Shown here: positions 1-8,038 of the stretch, one piece after another
How positions within the stretch are numbered: position 1 is the first letter of the stretch
How the letters are laid out: every line of letters begins with the position of its first letter
NCBI GenBank assembly: GCA_015501055.1
Contig: JADNYV010000840.1
Span: forward strand, 1-14,586
Direction of reading: 5' to 3'
Length of the DNA: 14,586 bases
DNA from: Mucidula mucida
Taxonomy: Eukaryota; Basidiomycota; Agaricomycetes; Agaricales; Physalacriaceae
Program-made: the position numbers and the translations under genes
Notes under the pieces: model-generated
Databases searched by the model: none
What the model was told of the DNA's origin: nothing
The model's input: only the letters and a program-made list of their open reading frames with translations

Positions 1-289
1 GTTTTGCATACGCATACCTACTAGACTCTCGTTTTCAAGTCGAAGGGCATTATTGTTTATCGTGCTGTATTTATGGACACTTTGTATACATTAACATGAA
101 GCTACTATTGGTGGTTATGGACGTGAGACTCTTGCTTCAGATCGCCTTTATGGCTGATTTTCGCTCAGAGGAAGTTGCCTGAAGCTTGAAGCTTGAAGAC
201 AGCTTTTGAAGTGCATCCGACGCCACAGTCAGGAACCAAAGCCCTTGTCTAGTACCTGATCCTGTCTAACGAGTGCTCTGGACGACTTT
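1..289. other. 5' edge, no gene recognised
   Basis: I see no convincing coding frame in this stretch. The only local structure is a short tandem duplication of the 7-mer GAAGCTT at 181-194, followed by a further GAAG. It may be flanking sequence of the decayed ankyrin gene that follows. Confidence 0.4.
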
Positions 290-687
290 CTGATGCCAGG
301 CGCTCCTTCGACCGTCAGTCTCCAGTCATTTCTTCACGTTGGCTCTCTTAAGGCTCGAAAATGAATTCAGTAGCGGTGAAGACGCGAACTGGGTTTGGGA
401 CAAAGTGTCTATGTAAGATCAGTACCGATTCAAGTCAGCGGACACGAGATTGATTTTGTCAGCCCTCTTTACAGCAGGGAGATGCCGATGCCCGTGCAGA
501 AAAGCTACATAGCTGCTTGTCGAGGCCACCTTGATCATGAAATCTTTTGTCGATCACGGAGCGGACTCATTCAAGTGCATTAACACTCGCGAAGAGTTCG
601 GGTATGCCGTACTACTCGCGGCTAAAGAGGGCCATTTTGCGATTGTGTTCTTATTAAGACACAAATGTCGAGGCGCGCGCTGAAGGA

Positions 688-709
688 GTTGTTATTGTTG
701 TTGTTGTTC
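688..709 (+). repeat. GTT trinucleotide microsatellite
   Basis: An imperfect run of GTT units (GTTGTTATTGTTGTTGTTGTT) lies directly after the second ankyrin fragment, in a stretch with no open frame. Confidence 0.8.
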
Positions 710-743
710 CACGGCTAATTGGCTTTCGGGACCAGCTGGTCGC

Positions 744-764
744 GACGATGCGTTTGGCATCGTC
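744..764. repeat. Perfect 8-bp inverted repeat (hairpin)
   Basis: GACGATGC at 744-751 and GCATCGTC at 757-764 are exact reverse complements separated by the 5-nt loop GTTTG. There is no T-run after it, and it lies between ankyrin remnants, so no function is assigned. Confidence 0.6.
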
Positions 765-1002
765 TTGCGGGTCCGGTGTGTAGTTAGCTTCGCTGCGACA
801 GCTTAGCCCGCTCCACTAGGGAAGATGATCAACAGGCGTCCTATCTATATCTGCTGCTTGAACACGGCTCGTTCGGCCTGAGGACAGTTTCATAGCACTT
901 CATTCTGTCGCCTTTGGCAGGAGCAAGCCCTAACTTGTACACCTCATCTCACTCGTGACTCCGCCGGCCTCTCTCCCTCACATTTTATTTTTTTTGGTTA
1001 AC

Positions 1003-1010
1003 TATAAAAG
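1003..1010 (+). promoter_or_regulatory. TATA box (TATAAAAG)
   Basis: An exact TATAAAAG follows a T-rich tract (984-997). It lies 96 bp before the ATG of a short hydrophobic ORF at 1106 and about 433 bp before the ATG chosen for the 7-TM protein. It could drive either one, the latter with a long or spliced 5' leader. Confidence 0.45.
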
Positions 1011-1105
1011 TCGCCTAGGAATCTCAGCTGAGGTCATGATCCTTCTCATCCGGAGAGCAGTCCTTGGTCTCATAAACCCGACCCGTCTGCCTTTGTCAGG
1101 CAACC

Positions 1106-1240
1106 ATGAATCAATCTGATAACCAATCGTGGCTTTTTCCCATCGTGTTGCGCTTATACCGTATCTATCTCAGTTCATGTGCAATTACGCTGCTTGTTTC
1201 CGTGCTTGTCCTCAAATGCATCAGGTGCGCAGAGAGCTGA
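1106..1240 (+). other. Short hydrophobic ORF, possible uORF or alternative first exon
   Basis: ATG to TGA encodes 44 residues with one strongly hydrophobic stretch (about residues 22-37, YLSSCAITLLVSVLVL) followed by the basic KCIR. It sits at ordinary promoter distance from the TATA box at 1003. A GTGCGC donor-like site at about 1225 would cut it after KCIR. The downstream 7-TM protein already has seven predicted membrane segments without it, so it is not needed as an exon. It may be an upstream ORF, a relic of a related membrane protein, or chance. Confidence 0.25.
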
Positions 1241-1442
1241 TGTACTTCCATGTTCCGTGTACTGCGATTCAATCAACCTACAGTGCTCTCCGAGTCGTTG
1301 ATCGTGGATGGTAGGAATGCTGTCTGAATCGCCGTGGCCCCGACGCATGCAAGGCGGTTGTTGTCATGGACATTCAATACATGCTTACTTGCGACTTGAT
1401 GAACGTTAAACAACGGCTTTGACTGTTATAACAAGGTGGAAG

Positions 1443-2727
1443 ATGGCCCCAGCTATCGCACTCCCCCCATGTCCTCAATCATTGACGAACTGGGTGACAC
1501 TTCAACCCTCCAATTTCAACCGTTCTTTTCAGTCGAGCTGCATTATGTCATTCTATCCGCTCTCTGTCATTCAATACACACTTGTGTCTTTTTGGCGGCC
1601 TTGCATTATATATGTGAGTAATCGATCCTTCTTCAGCATCGCCCGCTGTAATGACCCTTGTGTAGTCAACAGTTCTCGTGACATTAGGAAAAGCAAGCGA
1701 ATCATTGCCGCCTGTATCGTGACTTTCATGTGGAGTGCCCAAACTGTTGTCTTTGTGGACGACTGCAAGTACATGAATGACCTCTTCATCATACATGGAC
1801 TATCACTGGAGTCGAAATTGAACTATTATTTCTCCAATGAGACGTCTGTCGCAGTGGCACTCATGACGACTCACCTGCTTCAAGGCCTTAATATCGTTCT
1901 CGCTGATGTGATACTGGTAAGTCAGGCACAGTGGAGTGTCATCCATTTCGTTCACTGAACATACTGCGTTAGATTTGGCGCTGTTGGATCTTGTATGGGA
2001 GTAGTTGGAAGATAGTAAGCGCTCTCGCCGCATGTTTGATCCTCGAGTTAGGTGAAATTTTTGTATGTTACTTCAATTGTTGACTTATCCTTCACAGTCA
2101 GCGCCTCTGTACTCCTGGTCTTCGACTCCAAGCTCGAGTCACATTTCGCCCGAGAACAGGTCACATGGATCTTCATCTACTACTCAATAACCGTTCTCAC
2201 CAACTGCCTGTGTACTTTCCTCATTATCTATCGCATCGTGCGAGTCAGCGGCTTGCTTGCAAGTCTCAGGACCTACCGTGGAATCATTGAGATGCTGATT
2301 GAGTCCGCTCTCATGTATTCCATTAGTTACACTGCGTTCCTCGTTGTATTTGGATACCAGTTCACTTCTCCAGAAGCGAGTCCATCCTACTCTCTTTACC
2401 CATCCATTCTATCGAACAGCATCACGGTGAGTGACCCTGCCTGCGAAGTCTCGCGGACTGACGATCGATTCATAGGGCATCGCGCCTACTCTCATCATAG
2501 CTCGTGTCATGGCTGGAAAGGCGCGCCCGAATGACTCGTGGACGCGACCTTCACTCCCCCACATGGACAGTAATATGCGCTCTCTCAGGGAGTCTTTGCA
2601 CTTCGCCAGTGTATCTGACACTGGGCTCAGCACAACTGGCGGAGATGTACTAGAGGAAGGTGGAGTCACGTCGGACCACCAGGTGGAGCCAGAAACGACT
2701 GGCGCTAAAGGCAAAGAGCAACCATAG
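1443..2727 (+). CDS. Basidiomycete 7-transmembrane membrane protein, function unknown
   Basis: Spliced model, exons 1443-1470, 1533-1613, 1666-1916, 1973-2051, 2098-2426 and 2476-2727, gives 339 residues with all phases matching and introns of 62, 52, 56, 46 and 49 nt. Seven hydrophobic segments lie roughly at residues 12-36, 48-66, 95-120, 133-155, 168-192, 208-232 and 245-268. Marks of a common agaricomycete orphan 7-TM family are LADVILIWRCWILYG in TM3, LVFDSKL before TM5, LIESALMYS in TM6 and GIAPTLIIARV in TM7. The tail after KARPNDSW is hydrophilic, Ser/Thr/Gly-rich and presumably cytosolic. No catalytic motif is visible; a receptor- or sensor-like role in the plasma membrane is a guess. 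The start is uncertain: the model uses MAPAIALPP plus a splice to FELHYV across a 62-nt intron ending TTCTTTTCAG. An alternative unspliced ATG at 1469 (MSSIIDELGD) gives 351 residues. The gene is convergent with the deubiquitinase. Confidence 0.82.
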
Positions 2728-3000
2728 ACCTTCTCCTCTTCGTCAGTCGACAATACCCCCTTTCTATATAGTCTTTGGCAGGCCAATTATTTTACCACTT
2801 CGTCCACTTATTCTGCTCCAGAGCTCGAGATTAGCGCTCCCCGCCATAGCCGGAAGATTCGGAACCTGTAGAAACAACTTTATCAACAGATAGCCCTAGC
2901 AACGTCTGATACTGATTTATTCAACGCGGCATTCACCAAGATTCAAAGAACGTGGACACCGAGCTGACTTGATTTAAAATGGAGTTTATGCGCAAGTGCA
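2728..3000. other. Convergent 3' intergenic region
   Basis: This 273-bp stretch separates the stop of the 7-TM gene (+) from the stop of the deubiquitinase (-). It should hold both 3' untranslated ends. I see no gene or clear terminator signal. Confidence 0.6.
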
Positions 3001-5108
3001 TCAGAGCAACGCCAGCAGTCCCTCATCAATCTCCTTATTCTTCGCCGCCTCCCGCTCCTTCTCCCGGACAGCTTCAGTCTCCCGTGTAAGCACGTACGTA
3101 GGTCTCGTATGTGCTTTGTATTCCAACCGCCGTTTCACGTAGAAACACATATACGCGTTAGACTGCAAACATTCACCCAGTGAAGAAATCGTCACTCTGT
3201 CAAAGGTGTTAGATGACAGCATAGAACGAAAAAGTCTGAACCCACTTGTCATCGTCGAAGCGATACCACTACAAGCAGAATCAGTCTGGGTTGTGAAAAT
3301 TTGGTCGCAGAGACTGACCTGTTCTCCAGATCGCGCATAATTCGTGTAATGGCCGTTGGTCATGTTGCCGTCGTGATTGATGACAGCGAAAAGGTCGTAC
3401 TCGTACATGATCTTAGGCCCGATTTTGCTACAATCGTCATAAGAATGGAACACAATGCAATGATTCAACGTACACATTTTCCTTGTCGCCTTCTTTCATC
3501 ACAAGTGAGGTATATGGAGCCATATTAAGCGTTTCTGGAAAGCGCACGGGTGTATCCAATTTGCGTGCCTTCTCTGACGTCTTCTCGAAGCGCTGAACAA
3601 CTATTAGCAGGGGCGAAACGCCTTTCGGTGAGAGCTTACCTTCAGTTGAAAACTAAGGACTGGTGGGAGTTTATGAAAGCTTATCCGCTTGCTAGCTTCC
3701 TATATGATACAAGTATTAGCAAACAAGGCGAAGGAAGAAGCAGTGACGAACAGCACGTCCCGATTTCCCGCATTTGTTACAGCTGTAGTCCTTCGAGCCT
3801 AACTTTTCCCACTGGGTGTACCTTTGCCGCATGGGTTAGCAGCGAAGACACGTCTTGGCGGCGAATTTCCAACCTTTTCAGACATCCCGTCAAAGTCGTC
3901 TCATCCTTTAACTCCAGACTGATATCAAGCATGAGATCATGAGCGGTGCTGACGCTTCCGCATCGTTCGCATTTGACATCACTCTGACTGGAGCCACAGA
4001 ATGTTGAATGTGTTATGCAGTTGCATGAGATGTTCGTTGATCCTTTCGAAGTGGCGTGTATGAGGTTGATCACGGACAAGAACAATTCATGAGCGTCGTT
4101 CTGTGCGTATCCAGCTAAATCTGGGGCTTTACGCCAGGTCGTAGATAGAAACGTTACGGGTCCGTGAGGATCTCGGTCGTCAGAGTAGATCTAGGTAATA
4201 TATTAGCCTCCTGAATTCGAATCGAAGGCATTGGAGTACTTCGCTAAAGAGCTTGTCCATTTCGCAACAGCAACAATCTTCGGTTTTGCAGAGATGTCGG
4301 TTATGTTTATCCGCAAGAAAGTAGTTGCGTATGAGAGGGTTGTGAGCTAGACACTGCAGCACCACGTTAAGGAAACACGTTTGGCCGAGGTTGAGCAGAC
4401 CGCGTCGGGCTAAGGCTACAGGTAAAGACGTGGACGTCTCGATGAATATTAAATTACCTTGGCAAGGGAGAGGCGTTGCAGTTTGAAACGCGACTTGTTC
4501 CTCCTCAGAAGGTGACCAGGCTGCAAACAGTCCTCGTGGCTTTTTATACACTGACGAGAGGGTCAGAAGGAAGATAAAGGCCAAACAGCCGCATTACCAG
4601 TAAAGGGCGTTACTTGTTCTTCGAGTGCGGTAGTCGCAGCGATGAAAATTTCATCGAGCTTGGGATGATAGACGATATCATCGCACTGATCGCAATGGAC
4701 CTGACCAGATTTTACATCGACGCCTAGAGGTCATGAAGGACTTCATCATTAATTAAAGAAGTCACATACAGAAGTCATGTTTCGTATCCGTGAGGTGATC
4801 AAGAATATGATTTGACCAACATCCCGTAAAGCTGCAGGTAAGACAGACGGCAGGACGCGTGGGAAGCGCGCGACATCCTGCTGCACCGCATGTTGGCAGG
4901 GATACCTACGGTACTACGGTCAAAAACACACCTCTTGACGGAGCAGAAAACCAACCTTTCTCCGTTTCGGATTGAGGCGAGCGATCCCGTAAAGGTGTAC
5001 ACCAGCAGCGGCTACCTTTCTATACCTTTTCATTTGAACGCCATCTGCGAGCAGGTCGTTTAGATGCGGACATGGGAACTGCCTTGGTGCTCCCTGGTCA
5101 TCAGCCAT
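3001..5108 (-). CDS. Ubiquitin C-terminal hydrolase, Ubp8/USP22 type
   Basis: Predicted thiol protease removing ubiquitin, by family role from histone H2B within the SAGA deubiquitinase module in the nucleus. Twelve exons: 5108-4956, 4905-4770, 4723-4598, 4550-4458, 4415-4240, 4190-3874, 3821-3752, 3699-3640, 3592-3474, 3427-3319, 3268-3246, 3196-3001, giving 525 residues; introns are 42-52 nt. An N-terminal ZnF-UBP carries CPHL (13-16), C57, C62, C72, C75, C80, H84, H88, H94, C107 and C110. The USP domain has the Cys box GLLNLGQTCFLN (catalytic C183, N178), YAQNDAHE, zinc-ribbon pairs C302/C305 and C348/C351, and the His box GHYTNYAR (H443) with WYRFDDDK supplying the third residue (about D459). 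The end, TRETEAVREKEREAAK, is a charged helix. Every expected catalytic and zinc residue that I could place is present. The length equals my recollection of human USP22. Which Ubp8-like paralogue this is cannot be told here. The start ATG directly precedes the first zinc ligands, as expected. Confidence 0.93.
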
Positions 5109-5472
5109 TTGTAGTACGTCGGTCCTAGAGGTTTACACGTTCACGTGTTACAGTCCGGAAGCAAATAGATGAGGGTCGCAGTCAAGATATTGGTGAAGAA
5201 CAGATTCTATCTAATATAAAGTAGATAGATGCAAGGAGAGCACCTGGCAGAGGAGGAGAACAAGGTGATGGAGCGGCGCGTCGGTAGTGGTAAGAAGGTG
5301 AAGAGTGTTTGGTCGTGTTTGGGCGTTACGCCATTCATTATTTCGATTCTGCTTCTTCCCGCTGCGGTCGACACCTACTATTGAACTGATTACCACAGTA
5401 TTCGTTGCTGTTCACATTTCATGAGATCTCGCATCAGAGAATCACGTAGCTGCTACTTCATTAGATAGCCGC
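5109..5472. other. Upstream region of the deubiquitinase, no gene seen
   Basis: This stretch lies upstream of the minus-strand deubiquitinase ATG and should contain its promoter and 5' leader. A 61-codon minus-strand frame at 5211-5396 shows no recognisable motif and low-complexity Leu/His/Thr content, so I do not call it. No clear TATA or CCAAT element was found. Confidence 0.4.
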
Positions 5473-5609
5473 ATGTGTGGACAATTGCCAGCGCCGACAA
5501 ATGTTATCCTAACTAGCTGTCCCGGTGAGTGGTAGATGACTGTACTAAATCAAAATTTATAATAGATGCTCGAGTCTTCTATGTCACCGTGTTCTTTGGC
5601 TTGAATTGA
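5473..5609 (+). other. Doubtful two-exon peptide, possible fragment of a decayed gene
   Basis: ATG at 5473 opens a 52-nt exon (MCGQLPAPTNVIL...), followed by a near-ideal fungal intron at 5525-5565 (GTGAGT donor, ACTAAAT branch region, ATAATAG acceptor, 41 nt), then ARVFYVTVFFGLN and a stop at 5607-5609: 31 residues. A second frame from 5642 to 5740 (YVAPIDRDRVSVVSERKRP, ending EDDNL) looks coding-like, but I could not join it in phase to the first part. It may be a small gene, part of a relic, or chance. Confidence 0.2.
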
Positions 5610-5740
5610 CCTATGCCACCGAAACCAGTGCATTCACTTCCTATGTAGCGCCTATCGATCGCGACAGAGTTTCTGTCGTGAGCGAGCGCAAAAGACCGAG
5701 CATACCTGCACCGGCTTATCGTGAGGATGACAATCTATAG

Positions 5741-5916
5741 ATTTGTGGAACAACACCAGGCGAAGCTGCTCAAAGCCCGATACTTGCATTTGATTTGCAA
5801 CATTTGGACATCATGATATAAGAACGATTTCTTTCAGGTATACGAGTCAATAGCATGCGTCTGAGACCGGGTAGGGTCCCGTACTGAGATGTAGTAGTAA
5901 GTACTTACGCCACATG
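5741..5916. other. Short intergenic stretch downstream of the F-box gene
   Basis: Nothing recognisable. On the minus strand this would be the 3' untranslated end of the F-box gene. Confidence 0.4.
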
Positions 5917-7605
5917 CTAACGGCGCTTCGGTGTACACAAGTGCTGTTTCTTCGCATCAGTCACACATTCTCTGGACGCGCGTATCACAAAACTCACATT
6001 AAGCTTCTTCGCATGATCATCATTATGCACCTGCGTTCGACAACCATACCCATACCAACAATTCTTATCAATTCCCTGTTCACCAGCCGCCCGCAAATTT
6101 GCTAGCAGCCAAACATGCAAATGTTCAGAAATCAAGTCTTTCAGACACTCTGCACACAGCAAGTCGCCTACACTCGTCCACTTCGTCGTATATCCAGCCG
6201 TTCGTAGAGCGAACGACTCTTCTAGGATCTTTGCCAAGAAAACTCGCCGTTCTGGAGGGGGTATTTTATCACATCTAGCGAGGAGTTGCTCTCTGACGTG
6301 ATCGTTGACGCGGAGTTTTCCAATGAGGAGTTCTGTAATTGTGTTAGAGCTGAAAGGCACGTCCGAGAGACCTTGGAGGTAGGTCCAATCTGTAGGGTAT
6401 TGCGTTTCAATCATGTGACGAGACCACAAAATTTTGGAGAACAAACATACTCGATTTGTTCCAGAGATTGACACCCTTCGCTGCATGACAGAATTTACCT
6501 TGTATGATGGGGTGAGCAAGCGTCCATCAACAAGAAGATGCACATACAAACATCGTGTTCTTGAATCGTCTCCAGAATCGAATACCATAACGTATTGTCC
6601 AAATCCGTAGGCAGCGCAGGAGGTGTAACCATGCGCTCCTCCCAGATGGAATTCAACGCGTCGAAAAGGTAACCTTCATGAAACTCGACGTCGATGTCAC
6701 ACGCGTCCATACCCATGGCTTTTTCGACTGGGTCGATCATAGGCTGCAGCTGTCCCGTCTCGTAGGCTTCAATGACCTTAGTCGGTCCAATGGCTAAGGC
6801 GAGTTCCGGAAGACTTTCAACTACGCGGATCTTATAAGTAGACGACCGCATGAGTGGTAGCGCACGTACTATGAAGATTTCCAGCACTGCAATATGCAGT
6901 CCACTTCGCGATCTCAATGATGAAATTCGCGACGACGTAGATCTCCCTGAGGTCCTCAGAGGAAAATCCGACTAAGAAAGCTCGCTTAGCATTCAGATCC
7001 TGCGCCTTGTGTGCATCCCACTTTGACCCCAGACCAGAGAAATCCAGGGCATCGTCTTCCCGATCGTAGAGATTTACATGGAAGATTTTCGAGAAGAGCA
7101 TGAGACGGAACGTGGCGCGACGGAAGCTATACGATTCCGTAACATTTAACTTGCTAGTTGTGGATGAGCGGTCTTTATACCTAGTAAGAACTTATGTTAA
7201 AATTCATGCCAAGTCTCGGAAAGCTTACCTGAAGCTGAACGCGTCTTCGAGTTTGACGGCACCTCCAGCGTACTCATCCAGCAGCTTCTGTTCTTTCCTT
7301 GTGAGGGAGGTCACATCAGCCTCCTTTTCCTCTCTAGGCTGAGAGTCTTCCTCTCCCTCCACGTCTGAGTCTTCTGTGACAGAGCCATCATCGCCTCCAG
7401 CTTTCACTTTGTATCGCACAAGCTGAACAGCTTGTGGAAGGGCAGGTCCAATGTAATTCCAGCTCACCCCTCTTAGGATGGTCTTGCAATGGTCGCTGAA
7501 TACTCGATAGAGGCGCTTGGAAACGAGAGCTGTAGATCTGAGAGACACGAAATCAGCAGAGAGCTGTAGGATCCTCTGGAGTATGTCGTTGGAAAGAGAG
7601 TCCAT
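5917..7605 (-). CDS. F-box protein with C-terminal zinc-binding Cys/His tail
   Basis: Six exons (7605-7229, 7180-6870, 6820-6548, 6498-6451, 6389-5998, 5943-5917) give 475 residues; introns are 48, 49, 49, 61 and 54 nt, all in phase. Residues 3-45 (SNDILQRILQLSADFVSLRS, then TALVSKRLYRVFSDH) form an F-box, which by family binds Skp1 in an SCF ubiquitin ligase. An acidic linker (about 72-98, EDSDVEGEEDSQPREEKE) follows. The C-terminal half resembles agaricomycete proteins I know only as F-box hypothetical proteins: it has CKFC (321-324), LWNKSNWTYLQGL, and CAEC (415-418), likely one zinc site. It ends in NCWYGYGCRTQVH (C447, C453, H458), then H462, H468 and C470. The last intron separates LN from HLCTPKRR, so the unspliced frame would lose H468 and C470. 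The substrate is unknown. The gene is divergent from the Qng1 gene over a 433-bp region. Confidence 0.85.
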
Positions 7606-8038
7606 GAGAGGAGATTGGAGGCGCGCTCTAGGAGAACTTTTGAGGCACCCACCAAGTCAGAGGGGCTTGAAGATAACCATCTGTCTCTCTTTCTGAGTCA
7701 CCGTAAGAGGGTGATAACTGGCTCAGAGGTGAGACTCTCAAACTAAAACCCATGAAGAGAGGAGGCCTTGTCCTCTTGGTCTCTTGTAGCCAGCCGACGT
7801 ATAAAGCCGCAACGAGTTCCGCGGCAACGGTGGCTGTACGATAAGATTGTGAACGGAGTAAAAAATTCTCGGTGATCGTTTTGTTGTCGTTTCACTCTTC
7901 GTTCCCGTCTCCACTGTACGTTTCCTCTAATCGTGCCTATCCGATCTAGATTCTGTTAATACACGTCGGTCAAGAGCGAAAAGCCTTTATGAAACGTTAG
8001 GGGCTAACACTGCCTGTAGTAGATTTCCTAAAAAAATA
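7606..8038. promoter_or_regulatory. Divergent promoter region, F-box gene (-) and Qng1 (+)
   Basis: A 433-bp non-coding region lies between two diverging start codons and should carry both promoters. It contains an exact TGAGTCA (7694-7700) and a GTATAAAG TATA-like box (7799-7806, plus strand). The last bases before the Qng1 ATG are A-rich (CCTAAAAAAATAATGG), favourable for fungal initiation. Confidence 0.6.
7694..7700. promoter_or_regulatory. Candidate Gcn4/Cpc1 (AP-1-like) bZIP site
   Basis: TGAGTCA is the exact reverse complement of TGACTCA, the palindromic Gcn4 consensus. It lies 89 bp upstream of the F-box start and 339 bp upstream of the Qng1 start. It sits inside an imperfect inverted repeat (CTGAG/CTCAG at 7693-7697 and 7722-7726, CACC/GGTG inside). 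Occupancy is not shown; a 7-mer can occur by chance. Confidence 0.35.

Larger units (their letters stand above)
290..930 (+). pseudogene. Decayed ankyrin-repeat protein gene
   Basis: Several pieces in different frames look like one former ankyrin-repeat gene. A frame open from about 293 to 416 encodes LENEFSSGEDANWVWDK. The frame ending at 583 then gives YIAACRGHLD (about 505-534), a typical helix-1 segment. A jump at about 534-537 to another frame (537-683) gives FVDHGAD and LLAAKEGHFAIVFLLRHKC, the helix-turn-helix of a repeat. Further on, the frame at about 824-890 encodes SYLYLLLEHGS, and a third frame at about 898 encodes LHSVAFGRSKP. The phase changes between repeats, and the stops after each piece, are not explained by introns I can find (a GT-AG pair does not fit inside GHLD/MKSF). 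The call as pseudogene is inferred; ankyrin homology is from motif recognition only. A sequencing or assembly error could account for one shift but hardly for all. Basidiomycete ankyrin genes are often lineage-expanded and prone to decay. Confidence 0.55.

Noticed and set aside
1419..1958. Long single-exon plus-strand frame (179 codons)
   Set aside because: Only the part from 1666 to 1916 is coding; it is one exon of the spliced 7-TM gene. The frame upstream of 1666 differs from the one the family motifs require.
3550..3942. 130-codon plus-strand frame
   Set aside because: It lies opposite several exons of the deubiquitinase, whose motifs on the minus strand are clear. No motif of its own.
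4799..5108. Minus-strand frames 4799-5002 and 4920-5108 as separate small proteins
   Set aside because: 4920-5108 is exon 1 of the deubiquitinase read past its donor site; the zinc-ligand frame of exon 2 (4770-4905) is a different frame from 4799-5002.
6832..7101. Independent 89-codon gene inside the F-box locus
   Set aside because: It is the second exon of the F-box gene read past its GTACGT donor; joining at 6869/6820 continues the family sequence.
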